The notes beneath the pieces are model-generated. The model was not told the origin of the DNA and did not search any database. It saw only the letters and a list, made by a program, of their open reading frames with translations. The position numbers were made by a program, and so were the translations under genes. Below, in pieces: positions 1 through 5,423 of a DNA stretch of 6,678 nt. The number at the start of each line of letters is the position of its first letter. The first letter of the stretch is position 1. This DNA comes from Methylacidiphilaceae bacterium (lineage in GTDB: Bacteria > Verrucomicrobiota > Verrucomicrobiia > Methylacidiphilales > Methylacidiphilaceae): the NCBI GenBank assembly GCA_028687155.1, contig JAQUAR010000087.1, forward strand, positions 1-6,678, read 5' to 3'.

Positions 1-1005
1 CGCCAAAGACATGGCAACGCTTTGCCGGGTGTCGTCCGTGTTGTTCTTGAACGCCAGTCCCAGCAAGCCGATCGTCTTGTCGCGCAGAAGCCAGATCTCC
101 TCGCGAATCTTCTTCAAGAAGTGCTCCCTCTGCTGCTCATTGATCGACGCAGCCTCCTTCAGCAGACGGAATTCGCAGCCCAGTTCCTCGGCGATCCGGA
201 TGAACGCGGAGACGTCCTTCGGAAAACAGGAGCCTCCCCATCCGACTCCCGCCTGAAGAAAGGGGCGACCGATTCGCCGATCCAGGCCCATCCCTTCCGC
301 CACGAGGAGCACGTCCGCGTTCGAAGCCTCGCAAATCTGCGCGATCATGTTGATGTATGAAATCTTCAGAGCCAGGAAGCTGTTCGACGCGTGCTTGATG
401 AGCTCCGCGGAATTCAGATCCGTGATCAGCATCGGCGTCCGAAAGGGCTCGTAGACCTCTTTCATAATCGCGGCGGCTCGCTCCGAGGAGGACCCGATCA
501 CGATGCGATCCGGGTTCATCAGGTCTGCGATCGCCGAGCCTTCCCGGAGAAATTCGGGATTGCTCACCACGTCAAACTCTGCCTTCTGCTTGCTGTACCG
601 CTCGATCGTCTGGGCCACCTTCTCCCCCGTCCGGACGGGAACCGTACTCTTATCGACGATGACCCGGTACTCCCGGAGAGAGCCGGCGATCTCGCGAGCC
701 ACCTTCTCCACGTAATGAAGGTCGACGCTGCCATCTGCGTGGGGCGGGGTCGGCACGGCGATGAAGAGCGCCAGGCAGTTTTCCACTGCCTCCTCCACGG
801 ACTCCCCGAAGCGGAGTCGCCCCAAGGCCGCGTTCCTCGAAATCATGGCTTCCAGGCCCGGCTCATAGAAGGGAACGCTCCCGCCCCGCAGGCTCTTCAC
901 CTTCGCCTGATCGCTGTCCACGCAAAGCACATCGTGGCCGACTTCGGCAAAGCAGGCTCCTGTCGTGAGCCCGACATATCCGGAACCAATGATCGCAATT
1001 TTCAT
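1..1005 (-). CDS. ugd: UDP-glucose 6-dehydrogenase, 3' end cut off by window edge
   Basis: NAD-dependent cytosolic enzyme that oxidises UDP-glucose to UDP-glucuronate, a precursor of capsule, exopolysaccharide or lipid-linked sugars. I translated 335 codons from the ATG at 1005. The start is supported by GGAG seven bases upstream. Residues 1-12 (MKIAIIGSGYVG) form the Rossmann NAD-binding GxGYVG motif. VPTPP lies at about 84-88, DKSTVPVRTG at 118-127, and SNPEFLREGSA at about 148-158. The IKHASNSFLALKISYIN segment spans about 203-219, and GWGGSCFPKD has the catalytic thiol at Cys260, the same position as in well-studied family members. GLAFKNNTDDTR follows near 315-326. Family members are usually about 430-450 residues, so roughly 100 C-terminal residues and the stop lie outside the window. 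The gene is downstream of nadA with a 195-base gap and no clear terminator. GDP-mannose dehydrogenase is a related alternative, but the motifs fit UDP-glucose dehydrogenase better. Confidence 0.93.
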   Translation of the reverse strand, partial: MKIAIIGSGYVGLTTGACFAEVGHDVLCVDSDQAKVKSLRGGSVPFYEPGLEAMISRNAALGRLRFGESVEEAVENCLALFIAVPTPPHADGSVDLHYVEKVAREIAGSLREYRVIVDKSTVPVRTGEKVAQTIERYSKQKAEFDVVSNPEFLREGSAIADLMNPDRIVIGSSSERAAAIMKEVYEPFRTPMLITDLNSAELIKHASNSFLALKISYINMIAQICEASNADVLLVAEGMGLDRRIGRPFLQAGVGWGGSCFPKDVSAFIRIAEELGCEFRLLKEAASINEQQREHFLKKIREEIWLLRDKTIGLLGLAFKNNTDDTRQSVAMSLA

Positions 1006-1200
1006 GATTCAACTCCGTGGCCGACCGACAGGCCCAGCCTGCCGCCCGGACAAGCTTTCTCCTCTAGTTTGTTCGCGTCATTCCGACTTCTTCCTCGGGC
1101 GAACATTTCCCGCCTCCTCGGCTTCAACGAAGCGAAGAACCCGGTTTCGCCCCAGAGGACCGCACCTCTTGGACGCAGGAGTGGAGCCGATCTTTCTTCC

Positions 1201-2130
1201 TTAATTGGCGCTCCAATCCAGCATCCGCTCAATCGGGAGGCGGGCTCGCTCCGCAATCTCCCGCGGCACCATGATTTCCGGTTCGCCAGATTGCAAGCTT
1301 CGGTAGACCTTTTCCAGCGTAATCTTCTTCATGAACCGGCAGTTGGCGCAGGCGCACCTCTCGGTGGGAGCGGGCAAAAACTCCTTGCCTGGAATCTCAC
1401 GGCGCAGACGGTGGAGCATCCCAGCCTCCGTGGCAATGATGAAACTCTTGGCGGAACTCTTCCCGCAGAAGTCCACCATCTTCTCGGTCGAACAGATCTC
1501 GTCTGCCAGCATCCGAACGGCGGCATCGCATTCCGGATGGGCCACGATCGGCGCTCCCGGATGGGTCTGCCGCATCCGGAAAAGGCTCGCGTGCGTAAAT
1601 TCCACATGGACGTAGCAGTGGCCCTGCCAGAGGCGCATGTTGCGTCCGGTCTGCTGCTTTACCCATTCCCCGAGATTTTGATCCGGGACGAAGAGGATCT
1701 CGTACTCCGGCGGGACCCGGTTCACGATCCTGACTGCATTGCCCGAGGTACAGACTACGTCGCTGAGCGCCTTCACCGGGGCGGTAGAATTCACGTAGGT
1801 GACCACGAACAGGCGATCGGAGGTTCGACGCACCTCGGCAAGCTCGTCCTCACTACAGGAGTCCGCAAGCGAGCAGCCCGCCTCCAGGTCGGGAAGGAGC
1901 ACCTTCTTCTCCGGATTGAGAATCTTCGCGGTCTCCGCCATGAAATGGACGCCGCAAAAGACGATCCAATCGGCTCCGGTGCGATGCGCTTGGTAAGCGA
2001 GCCCAAGGGAATCGCCTACGAAGTCGGCGATCTCCTGAACTTCCTGGTCTTGATAATTGTGGGCCAGAATGACGGCGTTCCTCTCCTTTTTGAGGCGCCG
2101 AACCTCCTCCTGCCATTGTCTGGTATCCAT
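1201..2130 (-). CDS. nadA: Quinolinate synthase NadA
   Basis: Condenses iminoaspartate with dihydroxyacetone phosphate to give quinolinate, the second step of de novo NAD synthesis, using an oxygen-sensitive [4Fe-4S] cluster in the cytosol. The 309-residue product matches the short NadA form (about 300 residues). Visible family motifs are AHNYQ (23-27), GDSLGLA (39-45), FCGVHFMAETAKIL (58-71), GCSLADSC (85-92), GHCYVHVE (170-177), HPEC (198-201), ATEAGMLHRL (233-242) and CACANCRFMKK (259-269). The likely cluster ligands are Cys86, Cys172 and Cys264, inferred from spacing in characterised NadA proteins. The ATG at 2130 is the natural start by homology, but the ribosome site is poor: AAAGG ends 13 bases upstream and AGGAG 21 bases upstream. 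No nadB or nadC is in the window. The right end of an IS605-type element lies 168 bases upstream in the same orientation. Confidence 0.96.
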   Translation of the reverse strand: MDTRQWQEEVRRLKKERNAVILAHNYQDQEVQEIADFVGDSLGLAYQAHRTGADWIVFCGVHFMAETAKILNPEKKVLLPDLEAGCSLADSCSEDELAEVRRTSDRLFVVTYVNSTAPVKALSDVVCTSGNAVRIVNRVPPEYEILFVPDQNLGEWVKQQTGRNMRLWQGHCYVHVEFTHASLFRMRQTHPGAPIVAHPECDAAVRMLADEICSTEKMVDFCGKSSAKSFIIATEAGMLHRLRREIPGKEFLPAPTERCACANCRFMKKITLEKVYRSLQSGEPEIMVPREIAERARLPIERMLDWSAN

Positions 2131-2298
2131 CGCAAACGGTAAGCCTTTCGTCTCCTGTTTACTCTGTCCACTCCAGGAAGGCTTGTCTAGCCTGCAAGTC
2201 TCACGCGCGTTCTCCTGCGGCTAGCGCATTGTGAGAAGAGAATGGAACGCCCATGTGCCTCGGTGAAGCTCCTCGGCAGAGCATGCGCAAGGATGAAA

Positions 2299-2475
2299 GT
2301 GACACTCCCAATCCGCTCAAGCGGATGGGCTTCTAGCCATGGCTCGCGGCTTGTGGGCTGTTCCCAGAGGGAACCCGCAGCGGACGAATCCGCTGTGGTG
2401 CTTGATTCCGCGATTTGGCTAGACAACTTCCGCCACTGGTTAATGGCGGACGGCCCGTATCCGGGCTACTACTAC
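2299..2475 (-). ncRNA. Predicted omega/reRNA scaffold of TnpB
   Basis: In IS200/IS605 elements the guide RNA of TnpB comes from the 3' end of tnpB and the right end, with the guide copied from flanking DNA. Here the last stretch of tnpB is a dense run of perfect hairpins. They are GCCCG stems 2453-2457/2462-2466 (loop 4), a 7-bp stem 2429-2435/2444-2450 (loop 8), a 7-bp stem 2378-2384/2389-2395 with a TTCG loop on the RNA strand, and a 6-bp stem 2360-2365/2369-2374. The bulged right-end hairpin 2307-2329 comes last, and the scaffold ends with GTGTCAC at 2299. Five ordered stems in about 170 bases, ending exactly at the element end, fit the known scaffold layout. The 5' boundary is a guess, and processing cannot be read from sequence. 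Confidence 0.72.
2307..2329 (-). repeat. Right-end hairpin of the IS605-type element
   Basis: Read on the minus strand this is CCCATCCGC, loop TTGA, GCGGATTGGG: a 9-bp stem with one bulged T three pairs above the foot. It is followed by AGTG and TCAC. TnpA of this family binds such subterminal single-strand hairpins, often recognising an unpaired base in the stem, and cleaves just outside. The 5' foot GAAG is a candidate right-end guide sequence for cleavage-site recognition. The same sequence is the last stem of the predicted guide RNA scaffold. Confidence 0.8.
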
Positions 2476-3634
2476 GCCGGACCCGCAGGAGTCCTGGCCG
2501 TAGATACGTGATGCGCTCGGGGAACGCCACCACTTGATTAAATGCCAGCGGATGCATGTTGACTCCGCCGACGACATCCCGATGGCCCTGAAAGCCGCAC
2601 TTCGGGCACCGCCAGTACCGTCCCTTCGGCTTGTGGCGATGGCCGCATGCGGGACACCGGCTCGACGTTCCTCGTTCGTCGCCGATGAAGCACTCGATGC
2701 GGTCTTTCTCCGACTTCTGCTGCAGGTAATCGATATCCTTGCCGTACTCCCACTGGCTCATGCGCTGGTTATGCCGTCGCCCGCAGCGATTCCGGCGCAC
2801 AGCGTCCGGATTGCCGATGAAGACGGCTTCAATGCCATGATCCTTGCAGAAGTTCACGATCCGGCGAGTCCCTTTGTGCCGCAGATCCCGGATCCGGCGA
2901 TTCGCGCACAGCGTAAGCTTAGCCCGAGTGCGTCCGAGCTTGCGCCAGCGCCGCGATCCTTTCCTGCAGCGGGAGCGCTTCTTCTGAATCTTTCCAAGTT
3001 GCTTGCTGTGCAGCCGCTTCAGGGAACGGATTCCCCGGCCGGAAATGACCAGGGCCTCGCCCGTGTTCGTGACGACGGCGGCCTGATGGATCTGAGCCAG
3101 GTCAACAGTCGCATGCCTTTCTGTCGCTTCCTTTCTTTCGCTTGCGGAGTCCGTCTCTTTCAGAGAAATGTGCAGCTCGTTATAGACGCCGTTCCAGACC
3201 ACCTTGCAAGCGCACTTCTCCGTAAGCCAAGCGGGACGGCGGAACACGAGAGAGGAGCGGCCTCTGCCCATGGGGAGCACAATTCGCTTTTCCTCAAGCG
3301 CCATCGCCTGCGCAGGCCACATCAACGGGAAAAATCGCTTGTCCTTGTACGGGTAGCGGATCTCCTTGCGCCCGTTCCGTCGGTTTTCCCGCGCGGCGGC
3401 CACAGCGGCATCGAAGGCCCGGAAGACCTGCTGGATGCTTTGCGAGTGAAGAGAGAATCGACCTCCCTTGGTGATCCGGTGGTAGGCGTCCCTGCCGGGC
3501 CATGGCCCATTTTCCTCCCTCGCCTTTCGGTGCAGGTCGCGGCAGGCCATCCATGCCCCAGCCGCCTCACTCTGTCCCTCGCGAATGAGCGCGCATTGCC
3601 GTTTAGAGAGTTTCTTGAGCGATACGATGCGCAT
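2333..3634 (-). CDS. tnpB: TnpB, RNA-guided nuclease family (IS605 OrfB)
   Basis: TnpB proteins are RuvC-type, guide-RNA-directed DNA nucleases that help keep their transposon in place; they are ancestors of Cas12. I start at MRIVSLKKL (ATG 3634) because AGGTG lies eight bases upstream. An earlier in-frame ATG at 3655 adds seven residues and lacks such a site. In 433-residue numbering, the N-terminal half (about 1-165) is the wedge/recognition part. RuvC-I is TVDLAQIHQAAV with Asp178. A basic helical stretch (about 203-256) precedes the RuvC-II strand EAVFIGNPDAV (269-279), which has Gly274 where the acidic residue is expected. Next come IGDERGTSS (317-325, Glu320), a zinc knuckle CPAC (327-330) and CPKC (343-346), and RuvC-III GHRDVVGGVNM with Asp353. 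The last ~65 residues are encoded by the guide-RNA scaffold and look non-globular. Whether it cleaves DNA depends on Glu320 replacing the missing RuvC-II acid. Confidence 0.93.
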   Translation of the reverse strand: MRIVSLKKLSKRQCALIREGQSEAAGAWMACRDLHRKAREENGPWPGRDAYHRITKGGRFSLHSQSIQQVFRAFDAAVAAARENRRNGRKEIRYPYKDKRFFPLMWPAQAMALEEKRIVLPMGRGRSSLVFRRPAWLTEKCACKVVWNGVYNELHISLKETDSASERKEATERHATVDLAQIHQAAVVTNTGEALVISGRGIRSLKRLHSKQLGKIQKKRSRCRKGSRRWRKLGRTRAKLTLCANRRIRDLRHKGTRRIVNFCKDHGIEAVFIGNPDAVRRNRCGRRHNQRMSQWEYGKDIDYLQQKSEKDRIECFIGDERGTSSRCPACGHRHKPKGRYWRCPKCGFQGHRDVVGGVNMHPLAFNQVVAFPERITYLRPGLLRVRRSSSPDTGRPPLTSGGSCLAKSRNQAPQRIRPLRVPSGNSPQAASHG

Positions 3635-3642
3635 CCGTTCCA

Positions 3643-3647
3643 CACCT
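3643..3647 (-). promoter_or_regulatory. Ribosome binding site deciding the tnpB start
   Basis: AGGTG on the minus strand, eight bases before the ATG at 3634. It favours MRIVSL as the start over the upstream ATG at 3655, which would place this site inside the coding region. The 28-base gap between the two preferred divergent starts (3635-3662) leaves no room for full promoters, so those must lie partly inside the opposite gene. Confidence 0.55.
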
Positions 3648-3662
3648 GGTATCATGCGCTAT

Positions 3663-4073
3663 ATGTCTGATACATTACAAGCCGGAAAAACTCGTTGGAC
3701 GCATTACCGGATCGCCTACCATTTTGTCTGGATTCCGAAATACCGCCGTCCGGCGCTAGCCGGCGAAACCGAGTCGGCCTGCAAGAAACTCGTCGCCGAG
3801 TGTTGCGCGCATTATGGCTTCCGTTTGCTGGCGCTGGAAACCGACCGAGACCACGTACACTGCTTCGTTTCCGCTCCGCCACGCTGGGCTCCGGCAACAA
3901 TCGTCGGCCTGCTCAAGGGGTACACATCGCGCAGGTTGCGCGAGCGTTTTCCGAAGCTCAAGCGTCTCTGCGGCGGGGATCGGCTCTGGACGCAGGCGTA
4001 CTATGTGGGCACGGCGGGCGCGGTCTCCGCAGAGGTCATCCGCCGCTACATCCAGGAATGCCAAGGCAAATAG
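3663..4073 (+). CDS. tnpA: Y1 HUH transposase TnpA (IS200/IS605 family)
   Basis: Single-strand DNA transposase that cuts and rejoins element ends through a 5'-phosphotyrosine link, working as a dimer on hairpin ends. The 136-residue protein from MSDTLQAGKTRW has the usual family length (about 130-155). YRIAYHFVWIPKYRR (15-29) is the first conserved strand. DHVHCFVSAPP (63-73) carries the HUH pair His64 and His66. LLKGYTSRRLRERFP (83-97) is the conserved helix, LWTQAYYVGT (108-117) the strand after it, and VIRRYIQECQ (125-134) holds the expected nucleophile Tyr129. All catalytic residues seem present and there is no frameshift, so the gene may be active. ATG 3663 is preferred. ATG 3654 (adding MRY) is also open, and neither has a clear ribosome site. 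It is divergent from tnpB and its 3' end faces the left-end hairpins. Confidence 0.95.
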   Translation: MSDTLQAGKTRWTHYRIAYHFVWIPKYRRPALAGETESACKKLVAECCAHYGFRLLALETDRDHVHCFVSAPPRWAPATIVGLLKGYTSRRLRERFPKLKRLCGGDRLWTQAYYVGTAGAVSAEVIRRYIQECQGK

Positions 4074-4074
4074 C

Positions 4075-4088
4075 CGCCCTTCCGGGCG
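4075..4088 (+). repeat. Short hairpin just after the tnpA stop codon
   Basis: CGCCC, loop TTCC, GGGCG: a 5-bp perfect GC stem starting two bases after the tnpA stop. No T-run follows, so it is not a standard intrinsic terminator. It could slow or protect the 3' end of the tnpA message, or be an extra structured part of the left end. Its role is unproven. Confidence 0.35.
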
Positions 4089-4101
4089 ATGGCGCTCTCA
4101 T

Positions 4102-4124
4102 CCCTATCCCCTGAAGAGGATGGG
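4102..4124 (-). repeat. Left-end hairpin of the IS605-type element
   Basis: Read on the minus strand this is CCCATCCTC, loop TTCA, GGGGATAGGG: a 9-bp stem with one G.T wobble and a bulged A three pairs above the foot. It shares the first seven stem bases, the stem length and the bulge position with the right-end hairpin at 2307-2329. The wobble is a pair only on the minus strand (C.A on plus), which agrees with the minus strand being the one that TnpA excises. The 5' foot is GAAT, a candidate left-end guide tetranucleotide. Confidence 0.78.
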
Positions 4125-4171
4125 CATTCCCGCGCTATTTTGGATAAATTCATCCCTTCTTCGTCTTCTCT

Positions 4172-4396
4172 TCATCCTCTCCTGCAAGGATCAGGACAGA
4201 ACTGCGGCCCTCTCGCTCCGACGACCGCCCGATGGACCTGCTTCCCGCGGCAATGCGCCTCCCCGATCCTCTCCCACATCGCGTTCAGGATTTGGGCGAG
4301 CCGTGCCAAGTCTGGATCTTCGGAGGGAATTTCGACTCGCCCATGAAGGGCATGGGGACCGATCTTCTCCTCGTCTTCGACGATCAATATGCGCAT
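4172..4396 (-). pseudogene. Two-component system remnant: response-regulator start joined to histidine-kinase HAMP piece
   Basis: From ATG 4396 the frame reads MRILIVEDEEKIG, the classic first strand and acidic cluster of an OmpR-type response regulator. After about ten unrelated residues it continues EDPDLARLAQILNAMWERIGEAH, which matches the end of a HAMP linker in sensor kinases (acidic start, then L-x(4)-N-x-M and a following helix). The expected next part, the dimerisation helix with the phospho-accepting HELRTPL box, is absent: the frame degrades and stops at 4172. Regulator and kinase genes are usually adjacent in this order, so a deletion that fused the start of one to the middle of the other is the simplest explanation. 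No good ribosome site is visible. Bases 4397-4470, up to lspA, hold no gene I can support. Function is unlikely; the resemblance is short and judged by eye. Confidence 0.5.
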
Positions 4397-4470
4397 GGAA
4401 TGTGCAATCTCGCGTGCTTCGACGCGGCAGCCTACCCCATCCACGGCCCCCTTTTGGGTTTCGTTCGGCG

Positions 4471-4489
4471 TCCGGGTCAGCGACCCGGA
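4471..4489 (-). terminator. Perfect hairpin over the lspA stop codon
   Basis: TCCGGGTC, loop of 3, GACCCGGA: an 8-bp perfect stem that contains the lspA stop codon. On the minus strand it is followed by GCCGAACG and not by a T-run, so it does not look like a typical rho-independent terminator. It may mark or stabilise the 3' end of the dnaN-lspA message. Termination is inferred only from position. Confidence 0.4.
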
Positions 4490-5037
4490 GCAAGGCCAAA
4501 TCGAAAGAGGATCCAGAGAGAAGCGAGGCAAAGGCAGCTGTCGGCGACATTGAAGCTCGGCCAGTGCCAGGGACCGACGTAGAGATCGATGAAGTCAACG
4601 ACAAATCCGTGAAGGATCCGGTCGCTGAGATTCCCTGCCGCTCCCGCCGCGAGAAGGGCAGCAATCCCGTTGATCTCCCGTCGCCTCCAATCGAGCCTTC
4701 GGCCAATCCAGAAACCAACGAGAAGGAATGCGGCTCCCACTCCGATCCATAACCAGTTCTCTCCCGAGAAAAGTCCAAAGACAATTCCCGTGTTCCGGAC
4801 GGAAACGAGATTCAGCAGCCCGGGAATCACGGAAATTGTTAGGTGATCGCCGAACCGGAGAATCGATGCCTTCGTCCCCTGGTCGAGAAGAAACAACCCG
4901 AGAAAGAGTCCCCAAAAGATAGGTCCCGGCGCTCTCCGGCACGGGGGATCGATCTCTTTTCCCGTGGGATCGCCTTTTTGCTCTCGAGAAGAAACGGAGC
5001 CGAGCCCATCGCCCTTCGGGCGAAGGAGCGAAGTCAT
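4477..5037 (-). CDS. lspA: Lipoprotein signal peptidase (signal peptidase II)
   Basis: Aspartic protease of the inner membrane that removes the signal peptide from diacylglyceryl-modified prolipoproteins. The 186-residue product has the family order: LFLLDQGTKASI in the first membrane segment (about 38-58), RNTGIVFGLFSG (81-92), two hydrophobic segments (about 94-112 and 122-138), then GNLSDRILHGFVVDFIDLYVG (135-155) and WPSFNVADSCLCLASLWILF (159-178). The catalytic pair should be Asp139 (in GNLSDR) and Asp166 (in NVAD). The start at 5037 is backed by AAGG six bases upstream and by the ATGA overlap with the preceding gene, which suggests translational coupling. Unusual is a hydrophilic leader of about 36 residues before the first membrane segment; most family members begin close to that segment. 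The third gene of the apparent dnaN operon; no lgt or lnt is in view. Confidence 0.95.
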   Translation of the reverse strand: MTSLLRPKGDGLGSVSSREQKGDPTGKEIDPPCRRAPGPIFWGLFLGLFLLDQGTKASILRFGDHLTISVIPGLLNLVSVRNTGIVFGLFSGENWLWIGVGAAFLLVGFWIGRRLDWRRREINGIAALLAAGAAGNLSDRILHGFVVDFIDLYVGPWHWPSFNVADSCLCLASLWILFRFGLAPGR

Positions 5038-5423
5038 AAGATACCTTGCCGCTCGAGCTGAGTTAAACGCTCTTCGTTCTTCTCGTCAATGATTTCGCAA
5101 ATTCGGGGAAGTTCGAGGAGGAGCTCCAGGGAAAGAGGAATCCCGGACGTCGAAAACCCCGTCGTCTCGATGCTCCTTCGAGTCATCCCGAGATAGACCC
5201 AGGCAAAGGTCTCTCCTTCCGAGATTCGTAACTGGGGATATTCTTCCCAGAAGAGGTCCGAAGCAGCTCGGATTTCCATCGTCGCCGCTCCCGCTCCCTT
5301 CCCACCCGGCAGGGCCTGCTCCACCCTTTCAAATCGGGCAATCCAGTGGGTCACCATCTCCTCGACCCTTTCCCGATCGAGAGGTTCCTCGAAAAGAGCC
5401 ACGAATCCAGATCGATTAGGCAT
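5034..5423 (-). CDS. Conserved-position hypothetical protein between dnaN and lspA
   Basis: I do not recognise this 129-residue protein. It is soluble-looking, with no signal peptide, membrane segment or cysteine pair. It is rich in Glu and Leu and probably mostly helical at both ends. Residues 12-35 (EEPLDRERVEEMVTHWIARFERVE) and 99-127 (LELLLELPRICEIIDEKNEERLTQLERQ) look like amphipathic helices around a middle part with TFAWVYLGMTRRSIETTGF. Its ATG at 5423 lies inside the end of dnaN (8-base overlap), and its stop overlaps the lspA start as ATGA. This strongly suggests a real, translationally coupled operon gene and not a chance frame. No clear ribosome site precedes it, as is common for coupled genes. 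Location suggests nothing firm about function. Confidence 0.75.
   Translation of the reverse strand: MPNRSGFVALFEEPLDRERVEEMVTHWIARFERVEQALPGGKGAGAATMEIRAASDLFWEEYPQLRISEGETFAWVYLGMTRRSIETTGFSTSGIPLSLELLLELPRICEIIDEKNEERLTQLERQGIL

Larger units (their letters stand above)
2299..4143. mobile_element. IS200/IS605-family element with divergent tnpA and tnpB
   Basis: An apparently complete IS605-type transposon of about 1.85 kb, a usual size for elements with both genes. It carries tnpA (plus) and tnpB (minus), reading away from each other. Read on the minus strand, the left end has a bulged hairpin at 4124-4102 and the right end a matching hairpin at 2329-2307. Both begin GCCCATCC and have a four-base loop and one bulged base three pairs from the foot. 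The right end is set at TCAC (2302-2299), which sits four bases beyond its hairpin as in related elements. The left boundary is less certain. I place it after TTTAT (4148-4144), a plausible target-adjacent motif 18 bases before the hairpin, but anything from about 4130 to 4160 is possible. As expected for this family, there are no terminal inverted repeats or target-site duplication. Confidence 0.85.

Noticed and set aside
1121..1135. GCTTC-AAC-GAAGC inverted repeat in the nadA-ugd gap.
   Set aside because: The stem is only 5 bp with no T-run after it, so it does not support a terminator.
1002..1256. 84-codon minus-strand frame linking nadA and ugd, with its stop overlapping the ugd start as ATGA.
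   Set aside because: Its first part is only a shifted reading of the nadA end, and the rest lacks domain features. The overlap is suggestive but not enough to call a gene.
391..2142. Long open frame of 583 codons on the plus strand across ugd and nadA.
   Set aside because: It lies antisense to two clear enzyme genes in GC-rich DNA, where the opposite strand often stays open, and its translation shows no recognisable domain.
2179..2193. AGGCT-TGTCT-AGCCT inverted repeat upstream of nadA as a possible operator for an NAD-related repressor.
   Set aside because: It is short and matches no operator consensus that I know for NadR, NrtR or NiaR.
2288..2295. ATCCTTGC present in both flanks of the transposon (also near 4183-4190).
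   Set aside because: An 8-base match at unequal distances from the ends is within chance, and this family makes no target duplications.
2534..3670. 378-codon plus-strand frame opposite tnpB.
   Set aside because: It is a shadow of tnpB with low-complexity Ala/Pro/Arg composition and no motif.
3814..4752. 312-codon plus-strand frame through tnpA, the left end and lspA.
   Set aside because: It crosses a different frame of tnpA, the transposon end and antisense lspA; no coherent protein would span these.
4191..4784. 197-codon minus-strand frame overlapping the end of lspA.
   Set aside because: It is an out-of-frame reading of lspA and the remnant, Arg/Ser/Gly-rich, without motifs.
5009..5023. 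Hairpin TCGCCC-TTC-GGGCGA in lspA, similar to the one after tnpA (4075-4088).
   Set aside because: Two short GC palindromes of this kind are expected by chance in such DNA; no T-run follows either, so I did not call a repeat family or terminators.
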